NCBI GenBank assembly: GCA_037783545.1
Contig: JBBELK010000093.1
Span: 2,046,001-2,110,000 of the forward strand
Reading direction: 5' to 3'
Source of the DNA: Henricia sp. BOLD:AAB3569
Lineage: Eukaryota > Echinodermata > Asteroidea > Spinulosida > Echinasteridae
DNA: 64,000 nucleotides
Below are positions 33,801 to 46,900 of this stretch, in pieces. The position numbers were made by a program, and so were the translations under genes. The first letter of the stretch is position 1. Each line of letters starts with the position of its first letter. Under the pieces are notes generated by a model. That model did no database searches. It was not told where the DNA came from and worked only from the letters and a program-made list of their open reading frames with translations.

Positions 33801-35346
33801 TAAAGTTTCGTGAAATCGGCTGCTGGTGTATTCTTGCAAGATTTGAGTTTTCTTTTGATTTTTTTTTTTTTACAGATGGAGCTGTAGCAATGGCCGGCTC
33901 TGCAATGATAGGTAAATTAACAGCTGTGACCTTGCTTGTTTAGTTTTTCATTGTGGGCAAGGGCAGACACTTTTAGATTCACAATCTCTGATTATTATTT
34001 TATTATAAGTATGAATGAGTGATTTTATTTTAGGGATAATGACCCAGGGACAGCTAGCGTGAATTATTTCGATAGAAATGTGGACAAATGTCCATGAGTT
34101 TGGGAAATATGGATGCAGTGAAAAACAACTTGGCTCCACCGGGATTTGAACCGCAGACCTTCTGCTTAATGTGCAGATGCCCTACCAATTGAGCTATGAA
34201 GCAAACTGGTGGTCTCGAATCATGGTATTGCAGTTGTTCCTCACTGATTGGGATTGGCCATCACATGAGCTTAACAAGCCCTACAGAGGAATAAACCCTT
34301 CAATGAGATAACCACCCATTCCAGAGATCCCTTAAGGTACAACCCAAAGTCGATAATAACTTGGGCAAACAGAAAATTCTCAACAGATACAATTTTGTAT
34401 CATTGTGGGAACAAAGTAGGATAATGCTACAAATCACAAAAGATTGTAATCAGCTGGTTGGCTGAAATATGACATGTTTCGTCAGCGATCCGATTACGAT
34501 AGCGCATGTTGTGCAGTCGCATCACAAGGTGTACGGATTTTGCGATGCGTTCCGATGGCGATGTGGTCACGATTTTGTGTACTAGTCTGTCGCAGCGCAA
34601 TTGCAAGGTGTACGGCCGGCTTAACAGGTAGATTCTTTTTGTCTTTCTTTGGTTAACAGGTGGTATTCTATTGGCTATGATTGAAGGCATTGGAATCCTA
34701 ATGACGCGGATATCTGCTGACCAGTTTAGGCCAGGTACGTTGGTTGTGCTATAAGAATAAATGTCAAGTTTAATTTCCTCTCTGAGATGCTTTCAGAACA
34801 CAAGAGTATCCCTCTTCACCACTAATGTGACTTTGGGGGTCAGGTCAATGGGGCTGCATGCTAGTACTACGTGTCAAAAAAGTTGACATTGGAGGATGTC
34901 AAGTCGAAAGTGGCAGATTCTGAAATTGAGTTTTTGTTTTTGGTATGGCTTTTATAATCTCACCCTCTCGGACAAAGCTGATGCAACTCGCTCGATAAAA
35001 TTTGTGAGTCCTTGTTAACTGCCAAATGACCGAGTTATTTAGGATAAAAAAGAGGACATTTTTTTTTGACACGTAGTACAAAAATTGTACAGAAAAGAGA
35101 TAGTACTATTTAACTTTTAAATTCACTGAAAGAGTTGGTTTGGGTAATCATTGCCAAAACATCCTTTAAAGGCCAATTCCATAAATGATGGAAATAATAT
35201 CAAACACTGCGTGTATAATTTTCTATTCAAAATGGTAATTTTTGTTTTTCTCTCCATATCTGTCCTCAGTTAATCCACAAATGGAAGACCCCTCCCAGCT
35301 TGGCCCCAAGGCCCCGCCTCCTTTTGGGTCAGCGCAGTATCAATGA
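27834..35346 (+). CDS. TIMM17: Tim17, channel-forming subunit of mitochondrial TIM23 translocase
   Basis: Seven exons join in phase: 27834-27859, 28895-28994, 30737-30800, 31957-32085, 33876-33911, 34660-34734 and 35270-35346 (TGA), giving 168 aa; family members are about 165-175 aa. The product sits in the inner mitochondrial membrane and helps move presequence proteins into the matrix. The start MEEYAREPC and then [15 protein letters not shown] are hallmark Tim17. Cys9 and Cys78 match the conserved disulfide pair, and Asp16, Asp77 and Glu127 match the acidic patch described for yeast Tim17. Four Gly-rich membrane segments follow (about 17-37, 64-82, 95-113 and 116-134), with the loop [17 protein letters not shown]. 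The tail is Pro-rich and ends SAQYQ. All introns are GT-AG. Introns carry transposons, including a foldback (29231-29848) and a hAT MITE. A single TIMM17 versus A/B type cannot be decided here. Confidence 0.97.
29231..29848. mobile_element. Foldback element family E, copy 2 (618 bp, 9-bp target duplication)
   Basis: It lies in Tim17 intron 2, inverted relative to copies 1 and 3. The left end TAGACGGAATGATTCTG carries the small hairpin (TTCTGTCCCTACGGGA and inverse); the right end is AGCTCACTGACTA. GGGAAACCC at 29222-29230 and 29849-29857 is an exact 9-bp duplication. Long arms pair throughout, for example CGCTGTTACGAATTAGTGGC with its inverse. The turn is near 29550. Confidence 0.9.
29888..30075. 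repeat. Dispersed repeat of unknown type
   Basis: The phrase GAATGCTCTGGGATCTTTAA, then GGGCTCAGGTACCC and ACCCACAAACCCATGACC, has the look of a tRNA-related dispersed repeat in minus orientation. It lies in Tim17 intron 2. No coding potential is recognised. Confidence 0.4.
30370..30585. mobile_element. 216-bp hAT-like MITE with 8-bp target duplication
   Basis: Ends CAGGGTTGTAGTCGAGTCC and GGACTCGACTACAACCCTG are inverse. CTTTAAAA flanks both sides exactly (30362-30369 and 30586-30593). CAGGG ends with an 8-bp duplication are typical of hAT elements. It lies in Tim17 intron 2. A fragment is at 19421-19505. Confidence 0.88.
31447..31686. mobile_element. 240-bp MITE with GGGGCCAATTTCATGG ends
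   Basis: Arms of about 50 bp (GGGGCCAATTTCATGGCGCT, then AAATTTGCTTAGCACAGGAT) are inverted at the right end. It lies in Tim17 intron 3. Partial relatives are near 32730-32773 and 54395-54447 (GCTTAAGCA and AAATTGGCCCC). Ends resemble the GGGCCCAATTTCA family, so the two may be related. Confidence 0.7.
33196..33823. mobile_element. MITE with GCAGCCGATTTCACG ends, copy 1 (long)
   Basis: It begins GCAGCCGATTTCACGAAAC and ends GTTTCGTGAAATCGGCTGC with a few changes. It lies in Tim17 intron 4. It is longer than its relatives (49589-49751 and 57275-57437) because about 33290-33650 is extra sequence, bounded on the left by a second CGATTTCACGAAACTC phrase. A partial copy is near 38973-39063. Confidence 0.7.
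34005..34345 (-). repeat. tRNA-derived SINE family S2, copy 1
   Basis: On the minus strand it reads ATAGCTCAATTGGTAGGGCA (A-box region), then GGTCTGCGGTTCAAATCC (B box), then a non-tRNA tail with CATGGACATTTGTCC. It lies in Tim17 intron 5. Copies: 36255-36440 (minus, partial) and 47095-47415 (plus). Confidence 0.7.
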
Positions 35347-35448
35347 TGACCAGCATAAAGCCCATCTTTGTATCATTACTAGTGTACATTTGTAACAAAC
35401 AGTTACAGTTTGAGACGCGAAACAGTTCCAACTGGCAACTGATCTATA

Positions 35449-35881
35449 GGGGCGTTCGAGACGCTTACACCGGGTAACGGGGGGTTTACACCGGGAGGAG
35501 CCCCCAGAAGATGCAAAACGAACGACACAGGGTCTCGCTTTGAATTCTGGGAACACGTGGTCAAAGGTTGTTGCCGGGTGGGGTTTTATAAACGCCTTTA
35601 ATGTTTGACTCGGAATGAAAAATGAAGTGGGCGCCACGCAAAAATAGTAGCCCTAAAAAACCGAAATAAACTTCGTCAATGCCCACAGACATCTACTGAT
35701 TCAGCAAAATGTATTTACAGCCCTATTCCCTCCTATTTTGTGCCGTAAATAAGTGTTTTTCTTCGTACTCACGTCGCGACTCCAAACTGTCCGCCAGGGG
35801 CAGACTCGTGTAGCACGTGATGGCTAAAAGAATGCTCCGGTGTAAGTTGGTGTTACCCGGTGTAAGCATCTCGAACGCCCC
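35449..35881. mobile_element. 433-bp foldback MITE 100 bp after the Tim17 stop
   Basis: Ends GGGGCGTTCGAGACGCTTAC and its near-inverse GTAAGCATCTCGAACGCCCC enclose further paired arms (CACCGGGTAAC with GTTACCCGGTG). TA flanks both sides (35447-35448 and 35882-35883). It probably lies in the Tim17 3' untranslated region or just after it. Confidence 0.78.
35665..35670 (+). other. Candidate Tim17 polyadenylation signal
   Basis: AATAAA lies 319 bp after the stop codon, inside the foldback MITE. It is the first canonical hexamer that I see downstream on this strand. Confidence 0.4.
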
Positions 35882-36254
35882 TATTGTTTAATGTATATAG
35901 TACCCTACAACTGTGTCATGTTTCAAATGGTTGTTAGTGATTGAGTCTTATTTATGAGACAGATTTATCCTGCAGTGCTCTTATAATAATGCCAGGATTA
36001 ATGGTTGTGTTGAGAGAGATTAGTTCTCTTTACTTTTTGCCAGTTTTATTGGCAAATGTAGTTTGTAAGTGCTGGGGAGGAGGGGGAAGTGAACGCCTAT
36101 AAGGCATTAACTCTTCCTCAGTTACCCCACTGGAACTGTCACAAGCAAGACATATACTGAGACATGTTCATATGACATTTCTTTGTCGATTGCACACAGA
36201 TCCACCGTGCCAAGACATGGATGGAGATGACCATGATAAATGTCCGTACACTAT

Positions 36255-36440
36255 TCAGTATGAATAAATGATTATATTTAGGGATTATAACCCAGGGACC
36301 GCCGAGGTGAATCTATTTGATACAAATGTCCATGAGTTTGGGAAATCTAGATGCAGTGAAATGCAACTAGGCTTCACCGGGATCGAACCGCGGACCTTCT
36401 AAAGACAGTTCAATCTTGTCCACTGAAATGAAAACTGGTA
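36255..36440 (-). repeat. SINE family S2, copy 2 (truncated)
   Basis: GTCCATGAGTTTGGGAAATC, the B box CCGCGGTTCGATCCCGGTG on the minus strand, and a damaged A-box region ending near 36440. Confidence 0.6.
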
Positions 36441-36490
36441 ATTGGAAAGGTGCCAGCTATGGTATTTCAAATCTCGTCGTCAAGATGAGG

Positions 36491-36720
36491 ATTGATCACT
36501 CTTAAATGACGTCACTTCCTACAAATTGTCACGTGCATCAGGGTCTTGAGCGTAACATTTTGTGACGCGTATTTGGCTGCGCTGTATTTCGAACAAATTT
36601 CAAGCAACATGCGTGCGTGTTTGGAATATTTTACAGGATGTGCTTGCACGTACTTGAATGCGTTTAATACGCAGTAGCATTTTTCCTACAAGGATGGCGT
36701 CTGTGAGAGTGGTCAATTGA
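36491..36720. mobile_element. MITE family with ATCACGTTCA ends, inverted copy
   Basis: It runs from TTGATCACTCTTAAATGACG to CTGTGAGAGTGGTCAATTG with CGTTTAATACGCAGTAGCAT inside, the inverse of 5052-5276 and 48311-48473. Its ends have drifted. Confidence 0.6.
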
Positions 36721-38227
36721 AATGCATAAATAGTCTGGCACATTTCCAATCAGAAAAGTGATTCTGGAGACATGATTAAACTGTCCTTCTGTGTTAATAA
36801 TTTTTGAGGAATCGATTCCCTTTCATCTAGATTTGATTCTCAGTGATAGCTTGCCGATTCAAAAGCCAAAATTCCTTTCTGCCTTTGATAATTTCCACAT
36901 TGTCAGGAACGTGTGTGTGACACAGGCATGCATCATTTCATGGACTTTTCGTGCTGTTTGGTGCCAATGCGCTGGCAGTGTGCCGTCAATTTTCGCGCGG
37001 ATGCGTTCACTTCTTTGACAACAGTTCACGCTACTTGCATGGCAACACGTTTTGAACAGAGCCACAAGGGGAACATTTTCTGTTGAGTTTTTCTCTCACA
37101 AACATCACAAAATGAAGCAATAGGATAGTGTATCGCTATGAGAAAACCATTGCAAGTCATTATTGTCCTATTTTTTCTTCTAAAAGAATAACAGTAAAAT
37201 GCACTGTGTGCAAACACAATGGATGTGGAACCAGTAACCATAGTTACGGTCCAGCGCCCATAATGTGACGTCACGACTCTGCCAGCAAAAAGTAGGTCGT
37301 CGTCTGCACATGTAGTGCCATCAATGTACACACACTTAAACACGCTCAGTATATGAAAAATTCCAAATGGAATCACGATTCCTTTTTTTTGAATCGAAAA
37401 CGACTCTGAAAAAGCTGGAGTCGCCCAAGTCTGGAAAAAGGTCTGTTCTTTGCATACTGGTTTTTATACAGTTCACTGTGTAGTGTAGGCCATTTACATT
37501 ATTCTGGGATGGCCAGTGTTAGTGTGGTGAAGTTCAGCTATGGAGAACACTTTAAAACAGTCAGGGATAGTCTGTGCTTGTACTGAATCTTGTTTTTCTT
37601 TCTCACTTGTATCAAGTTGTAAGATAATTTTAAAAGAATTTTGTTTAAAATGTTCAGTGATTATTAAATACGAACACTGTCGATCATTTTAGTATTTTTT
37701 GTTAAGGTACGTGTTTTGGAGTGTAGCTATGTTCTCATGTGAGCCCCTCTAAAAGAAGTCTTCAGGCAAGGCATGATATTTCCAAAGGCTCCTTGCACAG
37801 CTTCATTTAAATTTCTTGCTATTCTATTGTAGGAGACAGAAATGTAGGTCTAGGCACTAGACTAATGTGGGCCAATCAGGACGCTTGTTATGTTTGGTGC
37901 ATGTCCAATGCAATATGCTCGGCGATTGGCTGCCATTTGTATCCTACTGGGGCATTTCCGTTTAATCTGCCTTTCTCTTATGAACTTGGAAGAGTGTCAT
38001 TATTTCCTCTCAGCATAATGTGATCAATTTGATTAAAATACATGTACATCCAAAATGACCCCTGTGCATTTGCTAAATGCGAACAAGATTAATGGATTGT
38101 GACCTAAAACCTTCCTTGTTATAAGCAGAATGTTGTATTAACAGTGCTCTCACTGTATTCCCTTCCTACAAACCCAATTTAAATCCCGGTGTTATATGGA
38201 TGCACAACTGAGCAAAGTAATGAATGC

Positions 38228-38352
38228 ATTATTTGGTATAGTGCCTAATCACCATTGGCATGAAACAACCAAATATAGAGTGAAAGAAAAATCATATGGT
38301 CATCATTGGAAATCTAACCAGAGACCTCCGACTCACTGGGCAGATGCTATAC
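38228..38352 (-). repeat. tRNA-derived repeat S1, partial
   Basis: Read on the minus strand: GCATCTGCCCAGTGAGTCGG, AGGTCTCTGGTTAGATTTCC, TTTTTCTTTCACTC, then AATGGTGATTAGGCACTAT. The order matches one S1 unit. Confidence 0.6.
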
Positions 38353-39469
38353 CAGCCAAAGTGATTCATCCTCTTGCAACAGTGCCCCCTTAACGCACTC
38401 CCTAACTCCTGCGTACAGTGGCCCTGTTGAAAAAGGCCCCATTTGGCGGTGGGACTAGCGACAGAAATCTCGTCGCCTCTGCTGGACCAATCAGGACGCG
38501 TGCAGCACGATTGCAGGCATTCAAATGTAACGCGCGCAGATTGTAAACACCGTGCATGCATGCGATACATGTACTCGGTAATGCTGGCCGTTGTCCGCGT
38601 CGGCAATTGGCTGCTATTTAAAGCATATTGGGGAATCCGTTCCATTACATTCGTCAGCATGCATCCCCGTTATTAATTTGAAAAACTGCGGAGTAAATAA
38701 GGTTCGTCGTTTGGTAGGAATGGGACAGTCATAAGGAACGGAACCCAATACAATTTCTGGAAAGTATAGAAATTGTTTCTTTTCGGCATAACATGACCGA
38801 ATTGATTAAATTACATCAAAATGACTCGAGCGTGAGTTGGCTCAAGACAACAGCCGGCTCGCTCCACAGATTTGCGTGTATTTCCTCAGGGTATTGTCAC
38901 GTCGCTTTGCAGAGTAGAAATTCCCCGAGATCTCAGGATGAAGTGATTAGGCACCACACCAATATGTGACCTGCAGTCAATTTCGCGCAAGCCCCATAGC
39001 TTGCGTGATATCTTCGGAAGAATGTTGCGCAAGTGGGCATACCTTTCGTGAAATCAGTTGCTGCTCTGGAAAGGTAGTACAAGTTGCGCGGTCAAGTTTT
39101 TCCGACCTTAAGTAGAAATCTGTGGCAGATCCACGCTCATGAAAAAAACCAAAACATTGACAATTTCAGGCAGAGCAGTGTCTTTCTGGGCACTGCCAGA
39201 AATTTCCATTGTGTCTTTGTATTTTAATGTGTGGATCTGCCACAGAAAAACATGACAAATAACTCCATACTCCAATTTAAGACGTGCGCCACTGCCAATT
39301 TATTACATCCTAAATCAACCATGAGAAACCAATGATGTTTGATCTTACATGATTTATGTTCCTAACAAAATCTTGAGAAACTGTTCAATTGTCTTGGTTA
39401 TTTTAAAGGCCCATTGTATCATTTGCAATGACCCAAAACCTTACAGAAAAGTGATCAGAGCAAATACCC

Positions 39470-39619
39470 TATAGACCGTATCAAATAGCCGCCATTTCGT
39501 GGGGCAGTTTCTTTGTTCCTTGAGGATATGCATGGTTGCACATATTGTGCTTCCATTGTTGAACGGTTTAAGTAACAAAAGGTGCCCCACAAAATGGTGG
39601 CTATTCGATACGGTCTATA
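39470..39619. mobile_element. 150-bp palindromic MITE
   Basis: TATAGACCGTATCAAATAGC at the left and its near-inverse GCTATTCGATACGGTCTATA at the right, with inner TTTCGTGGGGCA and TGCCCCACAAAA also pairing. Fragments are at 27364-27410 and about 56938-56968. Confidence 0.75.
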
Positions 39620-39811
39620 CAGTTATTACACCTGCGATGGTATCTTTTTGAAGAAAAAGTAACTGAAGATGATTTACATATAAATGCACACTTATTGCTT
39701 TTGTAATATTTCCTTACACGGGTGCATTGCAAACACGCATGGATTTCACAGCTGTATTGCATCTATGAAGCCGACTTTTTTGGGAACGGTTCACTTTACA
39801 TACATTAGGCA

Positions 39812-39817
39812 TTTATT
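39812..39817 (-). other. RPS23: Candidate RPS23 polyadenylation signal
   Basis: TTTATT on the plus strand is AATAAA on the minus strand, about 152 bp after the RPS23 stop codon. Confidence 0.5.
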
Positions 39818-39968
39818 CTGGGAATTGATTAAAAGTATTATCTACAAATGATATACTGGGCCTTTAAGGACAGAGAGTATATTCTAATGTTGTACACAAG
39901 ACTAGATGTGAATATCTGTAGCTTTTTTCATGCATGTGGTTTAGGGAATACAAGTCGTCTTAGGATCT

Positions 39969-43470
<3,502 letters not shown>

Positions 43471-43907
43471 GTTGAAAGATTAAAAGAACGTAAAGGCCGA
43501 GTTGCATGAAGCAGCACAACAGCAGAGGGCGCTGTTTGATTCACAATTTGTCAACCAGACGGCTGGTTTATGTCTGAGGTAAATTTAATTTGAACATTTA
43601 AAATCCTCACACTGCAAATCCATAAAGAGCAGAAATCCAACAATACAATCATTGTAGTATTAATATTTTGGTTATTAGTTTATTTGTTTAATAGTCTAAT
43701 ATAATCTGTTTAAAATACATGTAACTTGAAACTTCACTTTTTGTTTGGTTCTGGCAATGTAATGGCTAAAATAATCATATGATATGTGTCAACGCACTTT
43801 CATATACTAGCGAACTCATTATATTTCTGCATGCAGTATAGTACGTGCAGTGTGCATGTGCAGTATAAATCGTCTACATTTGTGACTCGATTACTCAACA
43901 GTTCAAG
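43471..43907. promoter_or_regulatory. Bidirectional promoter region, RPS23 / ATP6AP1
   Basis: The start codons of RPS23 (minus) and ATP6AP1 (plus) face away from each other across 437 bp. On the RPS23 side the minus strand reads CCTTTACGTTCTTTTAATC just before the ATG, a pyrimidine-rich tract suited to a 5'-TOP start near 43496. On the ATP6AP1 side TATAAA lies at 43864-43869. CAGAGGGCGCTGTTTG is present near 43521. Confidence 0.6.
43864..43869 (+). promoter_or_regulatory. ATP6AP1: TATA box for ATP6AP1
   Basis: TATAAA lies 39 bp before the ATG. With the usual 25-30 bp spacing, transcription would start near 43893-43898, leaving a short leader of about 10-15 nt. The start context CAAGATGG is good. 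Confidence 0.5.
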
Positions 43908-46900
43908 ATGGAACATTCTGTACTTTTTGTGCTCCCGTTTTTAGTGTTAATTTCTGCACTTATGTGCTCGGGTGAACATGCTGTGCCACTTATAGGATGG
44001 TCAAATACAAGGTAAATATAATTTGTTTTGTGAAAGTGAAGGGCTTAAAATTAAAATGGCACAGTGGCATGGGATAAAAGAAGGATGGCAATTTGCATGC
44101 AAACTAGTCTATGGGGCTCTGGGGACTTGACCTAATTTATCAATTTTATTCTCATTTCTGTAAAGCGATTGCCAAGTAATCATCCCACATGTTTTTCGTA
44201 AATTCATTTTAATTTTAATTGAGCGTTGCTGAAATTTAAGAAATGTTTTGAACGGCACCAGTATAAAAAAAAAAAAAAAAACTACAGAAGGGCTGAGTGT
44301 TACGATTGGTTGAAATGCCGACCCAATCAGGTGCACTCTTTCGTAGACTTATAAACTATAGTGCTGTGCTGTGCTTTATGTTGAATGTTCTCATTTTATT
44401 TTAAATTTCCATGCACTGTATAGCTCTAATAATTTTTTTTAAAAATCTCTTCATTGTAAAAATAATGTGTGAAGATTCCTTGTGAACTCATTATCAACAA
44501 AAAAAGAGAAGGAAATCGATAAACATTGACTATTGTTATTGCTAATTTGTTTTTGTACATGCTGCTTGCATTTGTGTTACAGAAAATAGATTTTCACCGA
44601 TTTTTTTTTTAATATTGGAAAGTTCGATATTTCTATGATTAAAAATGTGATATTGCCAATATCGATATCAAAATGAAATTGATAAATCATATAATATCGA
44701 TATATCGACGAAACTTACCAATATCTGACCATGCCTGTTCTTGTCATACATGTAGATCGCTCGCCGATCAACCAAGAATCGCAGCAGGGAAAGTCGTGAC
44801 CAGGGAAGAGCTGGAAAACAGTTATATTGGCAGCATCCTACAGACGCAGCCTCAAAATATTTTCCTGTTTGTATTTGATGAGGTAAGGGGTCACACTTTG
44901 TTTAAGTTTGCATTTTTCTTACTTCCAAATACTGAAAGCCACCCAGACCTCTCTGGGTGGCTTTCAAGAACAGCACTTTTTTTTCCCCATCAAAATCGTT
45001 GCTCAAAATGAAATATTTTAAGGAAGGTCATTTTACAGGAAATTGCTATTTTTTGGTAAAATCAAAATCTCTACACGTTCTACATACCTCCCTGGCCGAA
45101 ATACTCTCAAGACTGACGTACACACCTTCGTTTTTATCAATTTCACCATCAAATTTACATTCTGAAGTAGAACTTCTACTAATGCACGTTTTACTTCTCC
45201 ACATTTCCACTCTCGGTGGCTGAAATCTGAAGTCCTGCCTGCGCTATGGCGCTCGCGTATAACGTGTCAAGCACCAGACCAGATCCAGCACGTACCATTT
45301 TTGGACGAGGGGGGATTTGTTTTAGCGTGCCACTGTGCGGTCAGTAAATGGAGGATTTACGTCAAATTACCACTAAACGGCTTTTTGTCAAAGCGACCCG
45401 CGTGGCAACTTTACGAGTGAAAAGTCATTTGACGTAAATCCTCCATTTACTGACCGCACAGTGGCACGCTAAAACAAATCCCCCCTCGTCCAAAACGTGT
45501 AGAGATTTTGATTTTACCAAATAATAGCAATTTCCTGTAAAATGACCTTCCTAAAGATTCCATTTTGAGCAACGATTTTGATGGGAGAAAAAAAGTGCTG
45601 TTCTTGAAAGCCACCCAGAGAGGTCTGGGTGGCTTTCAGTATTTGGAAGTACATTTTTCTGTGAGTTTGAACCAGACAATTAGTATTATTGTTAAGGCTT
45701 TCCCAGCAATAAGTTGGGACTGCCCCACCAATAGTTGGGCCAACTGTAGCTGTATTGTCAGGAAGTTCTGACAATAGATTGTGGCAGTTTGCGTAGTTGG
45801 GATGAATGTGAAATGCAAAGAATTGGGAAGTTGATCATGGCTTCATAAAACCTTGTGTGCAAAACATATGAGACGGGCTGGAAAATTTCTAAGTGTTTCC
45901 TCACAAAATCTTCAATTTTTCCCACTCAAAATTTTGTTTTTCCATAAAATCTGCACATTCCAATGCTACATGTAGATGAGTCATTTTAAAGAAAAACAAT
46001 TTCTGACAAATTCCGAACTCTTACCAGAAATTAGCCCATTGATTAATGCCAAAGACTTTTCCAATCCAAAAACCCCTAAAATTCAATAAGATTTTTAATA
46101 CATGTAGCACTTTCTTCATGTTTTTACGTTTTCGATTATAATTTTATACCAATCGAACACACCCCTTCCTTTCAAAAGAAATTTGGCCCATGCTATACCA
46201 AGATGAAGAAAACAAAATCTTGTATTTGTCACTAAGTAGACGTGAGTAAGAAGTGTCTTCCTTTAACATGCCTATTCTGGACCACCATTTACCAGTGGTA
46301 TCGTAATCAGTCATTGGTATGAAGTACATGTACTACTGATTGAGTTTAGTTCTGACAGTGAAGAAGGAAATGACTCCATTTCCTTTGAAAATAGTTTGGA
46401 TTGGCCATGCTTTGTGCATTGACACAAAGTGAAACTCCTGCCGTTAGCACATGCACATTGTACAAAAATATGAGCAGCAGTAGTATTTTCAATTGTATAT
46501 TGGAACCCACCCCCCACCCCCACTCTCCACGTACCCGCACCACAGTCCCAAGATTGGTTTTACCTCACAGGTTTTACCCCAGGTTGAACTTAACCCTGCT
46601 TCAGACCAGGGGCGAAATGTGAAATACACAAGGTTGAACACGTAGTTAACAAATGTAAGCCTGGGGGCAGCCCCATGTTTACTTCAGTTATCCAGGTTGA
46701 GAGATTTTTAGATACATGCATTATCTTTTTGCCACAGATTAAAAGCAAAAACAGCAAAGCAAATCCATAAGCATATCCCGTGCCAATGTTTTCCGAGTTT
46801 TCTATGTATGTACATACATGTATGTATGTACACATATAAACAAAAAATTCAACAAAATGAGGGATTGTAGTTTGATGGTTGTCGATGGTGGGACCGGGTT

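Larger units (their letters stand above)
35884..39811. other. Intergenic region between convergent Tim17 and RPS23
   Basis: I see no gene. Known repeats are listed separately. Two AATCAGGACGC-containing segments near 37870-37980 and 38480-38640 resemble each other (GCCATTTGTATCCTACTGGGG versus GCTATTTAAAGCATATTGGGG). The rest shows no clear feature. Confidence 0.45.
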
